This document shows positions 61,281-64,000 of a DNA stretch of 64,000 bases, piece by piece. A program made the translations under genes and the position numbers. The notes beneath the pieces were generated by a model. It was not told where the DNA came from and searched no databases. It worked only from the letters and a program-made list of their open reading frames with translations. Origin of the DNA: Methanofollis ethanolicus (GTDB lineage: Archaea > Halobacteriota > Methanomicrobia > Methanomicrobiales > Methanofollaceae); assembly GCF_001571385.1 (NCBI RefSeq), contig NZ_BCNW01000001.1:2641589-2705588 (forward strand), given 5' to 3'. Every line of letters starts with the position of its first letter. Position 1 is the stretch's first letter.

Positions 61281-62486
61281 GTGCGGACGGCGCAGCGGAT
61301 CTTTCTCGTCTTTGCGGTGCGGAACCTGAGACGGCACTGGGTGCGGTCAGGGCTTGCGGCCCTCGGGATCATCATCGGTGTCCTTGCCATCGCATCCCTC
61401 GGCATCCTGGGCAACAACCTGATCGTCCTCTTCTCCGGCCTGGTCGCCGATGTTTCGGACACCGTCGTCGTCACCCCCCACCTTGCGGCCGCAAGCGGCG
61501 ACCCTTTCGACCCAAGGTCGGCCCTTGCCACCGGGATCACCGAAAGGGACGCCGACAGGATCGCGCGGGCCGCCGGGGCGAACCCGTCCATCCCCCTCAT
61601 CCAGACCGCGGAGGTGCTCAAAAAAGAGAGAGAGAGCGGCTTTGTCCCGGTGATCGTCATCCACGCCGACGACATGCCCCTCCTCCTCCAGGTCGCGGAG
61701 GGGTCGTTCCCGCCGGGATCAGGCAGAGGGGTTCTCGTCGGCGCGCTCATCGCCGATGAACTCGACATCAGGGCAGGGAGCAGGGTCTCACTGGCTGGCG
61801 AGGATGTCAGAGTTGCCGGCGTCCTGGAGGAGCGGGGGCTTGCAATCGACATCAACCCCGACTATGCCATCGTCGTCACCCATGACTGGTACACCGACCT
61901 CCGCGGCGAGGAGGACTATGACAGGGTGGTGATCAAGGTCGCCGACCTGGGGGAGATCCCAGCGGTCAAGGCCGCGGTGAACGAGCAGATGAACAGACGC
62001 AAAGAGGTGGTGGACGTCCAGGACTCCAGGGAGATCCTGGAATTGTACTACCAGACCTACGACGCCATCTCGACCTTCCTCATGGGGATAGGGGGCGTCG
62101 CCCTCCTCGTCTCCAGCGTCTCGATCCTGAACGTAATGATCATCTCGGTGACCCAGAGGACACAGGAGATCGGGGTGATGCGGAGCATCGGGGCGCTCCG
62201 TCGTGAGATCCTCCTGATGTTCCTGTACGAGGCGATCATCCTCGGCATTGCCGGGAGCCTTATCGGCGGGGCGCTCTCGATCGTCGCAGGGTATGCGATC
62301 ACCGCCTCGGTGGCGGAGACCATCTTTGCCGGATATGGTACCTCACCGACAGCCCTCGACGCTGCGGGGGTGAGGGCAATCATCCTCGGCATCGGTTTCG
62401 GGATTGGGACAAGTCTCCTCGCAGGTGTCTATCCTGCCTGGAAAGCGGCGCACCTCGATCCGATCGAAGCTCTTCGCTACGAGTGA
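61281..62486 (+). CDS. ABC transporter permease, MacB/FtsX type (third of three)
   Basis: 401 aa from GTG 61281 with GGGGGTGA upstream. Closest to the second permease: FLVFAVRNLRRHWVRSGL, DINPDYAIVVTHDWY and the coupling loop TQEIGVMRSIGALRREILLM. It seems to be the product of a tandem duplication within the operon, with the extracellular domain diverged most. Confidence 0.88.
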   Translation: MRTAQRIFLVFAVRNLRRHWVRSGLAALGIIIGVLAIASLGILGNNLIVLFSGLVADVSDTVVVTPHLAAASGDPFDPRSALATGITERDADRIARAAGANPSIPLIQTAEVLKKERESGFVPVIVIHADDMPLLLQVAEGSFPPGSGRGVLVGALIADELDIRAGSRVSLAGEDVRVAGVLEERGLAIDINPDYAIVVTHDWYTDLRGEEDYDRVVIKVADLGEIPAVKAAVNEQMNRRKEVVDVQDSREILELYYQTYDAISTFLMGIGGVALLVSSVSILNVMIISVTQRTQEIGVMRSIGALRREILLMFLYEAIILGIAGSLIGGALSIVAGYAITASVAETIFAGYGTSPTALDAAGVRAIILGIGFGIGTSLLAGVYPAWKAAHLDPIEALRYE

Positions 62487-62543
62487 AAGGGACGGACACC
62501 TATATATACGAGCATATGGATCGTCGATCGCCCAGGGAGACAC

Positions 62544-62726
62544 ATGGCTGTACGTGATCAGGGCGGACTCGCTCTCCGTGCACCGCGCTTTCACCGCCGC
62601 CAGAGCGGCCATCAGTCGATGGAGGTTATCATGCTACTCCTCGAAGAACGGGACAATGACATTCGAGCCCCGGAGAAATACGGGAGAGAGGAAAGGACAT
62701 ACGAGAGAAAAAGCAAATATTTATAA
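62544..62726 (+). CDS. Small basic protein (60 aa), tentative
   Basis: A short frame with a plausible signal set: CTATATATAC about 40 bases upstream as TATA box, and CAGGGAGAC directly before ATG 62544 as RBS. The protein is rich in Arg, Gln, Glu and Lys, with a central hydrophobic patch (MEVIMLLLEE). No family recognised. Its last bases overlap the TATA box of the next small gene. Coding status is uncertain. Confidence 0.35.
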   Translation: MAVRDQGGLALRAPRFHRRQSGHQSMEVIMLLLEERDNDIRAPEKYGREERTYERKSKYL

Positions 62727-62753
62727 ACCAAGTATCGGGATAATAGATCGAGC

Positions 62754-62957
62754 ATGACAGCAGAGGTTGGAGCAGCAGAGTGGCTGCACGAAATCCTGCA
62801 GGGGAAACCGGACACCGGCGATGTCTCCAGACTGCTCACCGTATCCGACCAGGAAGTCCGCGATGCGATCCGGCGCCTCAGCAAGACCGAGAAAATAGAG
62901 GCCCTGGAAATCCTGAAACAGTTGAAAATCGCCGAATATATCATGAAAGAGCAATAG
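62754..62957 (+). CDS. Small helical protein (67 aa)
   Basis: ATG 62754, with TTTATAAA at 62718-62725 some 29-36 bases upstream, suggesting a very short leader. The chain has three helices (WLHEILQGK, SDQEVRDAIRRLSK, EALEILKQLKIAEYIMKEQ) and no signal peptide. It could be a degenerate helix-turn-helix, but I see no wing. No family recognised. Confidence 0.55.
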   Translation: MTAEVGAAEWLHEILQGKPDTGDVSRLLTVSDQEVRDAIRRLSKTEKIEALEILKQLKIAEYIMKEQ

Positions 62958-62997
62958 ACCCCTGCTTTTTTTTCGTCTTCATCGAGAGCGCCGGGGC

Positions 62998-64000
62998 TCA
63001 GGAGGCAGGGATGCAGGAGAGGGTCATATGCCCCGAATACCCCCCTGAACCTGCAAGGACCTGAAGGGAGAAGGAGACCGGCCTGGCGGCCCGTACCGGG
63101 AGGGCGCCCGGGAGTGCGGTCTGGCTGGAGGGGCCATAACCGACCTCGCCGCCGTCACCGAGCGCAGCGCCGTAGATGATATTCCATGTGCCGTCGGCGC
63201 GCTGTCCCAGTCCCATGTCGTCCTGCTCCACAAGAATCGTACAGGGCACATTCCCGATGTTCCGCACCGTGGGCAGGTCCGCGGTCCCGAAGTCGGTGTC
63301 TCCCACGATCCGGGCGCTGGTTTTGAGGCGGGCACCCCCATAGGGTACCACAGAAAAGTCAAACTCGCAGCAGGCGACCGGCAGGTAGGTATACATGCCG
63401 GACACCGGTGTCGCGGTGCCTCCGGAGACTTCCACCCGATAGTCGCCCGGCATCTGCCAGTATGCAAGGTCGGCTTCCCCGCCCCGCACCGAAACGGCCC
63501 CGGTCCTGAGCGCCGCACGGACGAGGGCAGGACTCCACCCGGGAGCATACCTGACAAGGCCTGCTGACTCCGCACTCAAGAATGCTTCCCTGCCATTGTC
63601 GAGGGGCGAGAGCGTCGCCTCATGGGCCGGCGACCCGTCGGGCATCACCACGCGGGCAGAGACCGCCCCGGTGTCCGGGATGCCGAGGACAACCGCCCGG
63701 TACTTCACCGTCTTCGTGCTGTCGAAGCGGCAGGGTGGGGAGAGCTGGCTCCCGGCCATTTTATGGAGGGGGTCTCCGTCCTCATGGGCCCGGGTTGCAT
63801 CCTCCGCCCAGAGGCACAGGAGGATGGATCTGGTCGTCGGGTCGGTGGTCGGGTCGGTGGTCGGGTCGGTGGTCGGGTCGGTGGTCGGGTCGGTGGTCGG
63901 GTCGGTGGTCGGGTCGTCGATCAGATCATCGGTCATGTCATCGATCAGATCATCGATCAGATCGTCATTCAGATCCTCGGTCATGTCATGGGTCAGATCG
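62998..64000 (-). CDS. Large protein with acidic Thr/Asp/Pro repeats and beta-rich domain (N-terminus beyond window)
   Basis: The frame stays open to the last base, so the gene continues beyond the window; an ATG at 63984 lies within the repeats. The visible part starts with tandem DDLIDD and DPTT units, then a beta-rich domain of about 270 aa (TVKYRAVVLGIPDTGAVSARV, GMYTYLPVACCEFDFSVVPYGG, SARIVGDTDFGTADLP) ending in MTLSCIPAS. It looks like an exported surface protein with an acidic spacer. The family is not recognised. Confidence 0.65.
   Translation of the reverse strand, partial: DLTHDMTEDLNDDLIDDLIDDMTDDLIDDPTTDPTTDPTTDPTTDPTTDPTTDPTTRSILLCLWAEDATRAHEDGDPLHKMAGSQLSPPCRFDSTKTVKYRAVVLGIPDTGAVSARVVMPDGSPAHEATLSPLDNGREAFLSAESAGLVRYAPGWSPALVRAALRTGAVSVRGGEADLAYWQMPGDYRVEVSGGTATPVSGMYTYLPVACCEFDFSVVPYGGARLKTSARIVGDTDFGTADLPTVRNIGNVPCTILVEQDDMGLGQRADGTWNIIYGAALGDGGEVGYGPSSQTALPGALPVRAARPVSFSLQVLAGSGGYSGHMTLSCIPAS
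63839..63915. repeat. 12-bp tandem repeat coding for DPTT units
   Basis: About six copies of GGGTCGGTGGTC in a row, in frame with the surrounding gene, followed by a diverged series based on ATCATCGATCAG. The length is a multiple of three, so copy-number change would lengthen or shorten the spacer without breaking the frame. Confidence 0.9.

Noticed and set aside
59450..61855. 801-codon minus-strand frame opposite the ABC operon
   Set aside because: Antisense of an overlapping, well-formed operon; translation is low-complexity Asp/Arg/Pro.
63839..63960. CRISPR array
   Set aside because: Regular repeats are 12 bp, without spacers, and are in frame inside a coding gene; no cas genes or spacer-repeat pattern occur anywhere in the window.

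Overview
The window looks like chromosomal DNA of a GC-rich methanogenic archaeon, most probably of the order Methanomicrobiales (Methanofollis or Methanoculleus relatives). This rests on MsvR paired with an F420H2 oxidase, molybdenum-storage-type proteins, a tungstate-type ABC transporter, NifB, tRNA-splicing endonuclease, NreA, archaeal PheS/PheT/TrpS, AT-rich TATA boxes, and GGTGA-type ribosome binding sites mixed with apparently leaderless genes. The genus is inference; the archaeal, methanogen-like character is well supported.

Region 1 (1-13.1 kb) is the accessory part. After the 3' end of serA and a tRNA-Val gene comes an AT-rich island built around a giant Sec-exported protein (about 1,500 aa: GWNLV repeats, calcium-binding TSP3 repeats, beta-sandwich domains, two PEGA domains, a pretoxin segment and a short C-terminal nuclease-like tip). 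It is followed by a small candidate immunity gene and then by a string of displaced cassettes: 5'-truncated copies of the same backbone ending in different toxin tips, each with its own small candidate immunity gene, plus toxin tails that survive only as fragments. Several blocks repeat almost exactly (5181-5798 with 8129-8740; 5951-6248 with 11520-11817; 7506-8082 with 10937-11521; about 9638-10238 with about 10271-10871). This is the architecture of a polymorphic toxin/immunity locus with orphan tip modules, here in a methanogen, and is the most exciting system in the window.

Region 2 (13.1-26.7 kb) is mostly housekeeping: a MazG-like pyrophosphohydrolase, an ECF transporter operon (S component, fused double ATPase, T component) with a possible Trp-rich leader peptide, a YgiQ radical SAM protein, a DUF2117 protein, NreA, DNA ligase, an MBL hydrolase and an ABC-class ATPase. 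Region 3 (26.7-36 kb) is rich in molybdenum/tungsten functions: a tandemly duplicated divergent pair (storage-protein homologue plus small basic protein), a MOT1-like permease, tupCBA, two winged-helix proteins and NifB. Region 4 (36-51.4 kb) carries DNA repair (Ogg-type glycosylase), two paralogous exported metallophosphoesterases, S-adenosyl/S-inosyl-homocysteine hydrolase, hisF, pheT-pheS-trpS, endA, and a CheY-CheC-PAS-ATPase-like signalling operon. Region 5 (51.4-55.5 kb) has a pair of ~265-bp inverted repeats enclosing a membrane protein and the divergent fprA/msvR oxidative-stress pair with a perfect split palindrome between them. Region 6 (55.8-64 kb) contains a CPBP protease, endonuclease IV, an ABC exporter operon with three MacB/FtsX-type permeases and one ATPase, two small proteins, and the 3' part of a large protein with an acidic Thr/Asp/Pro repeat tract running off the window.
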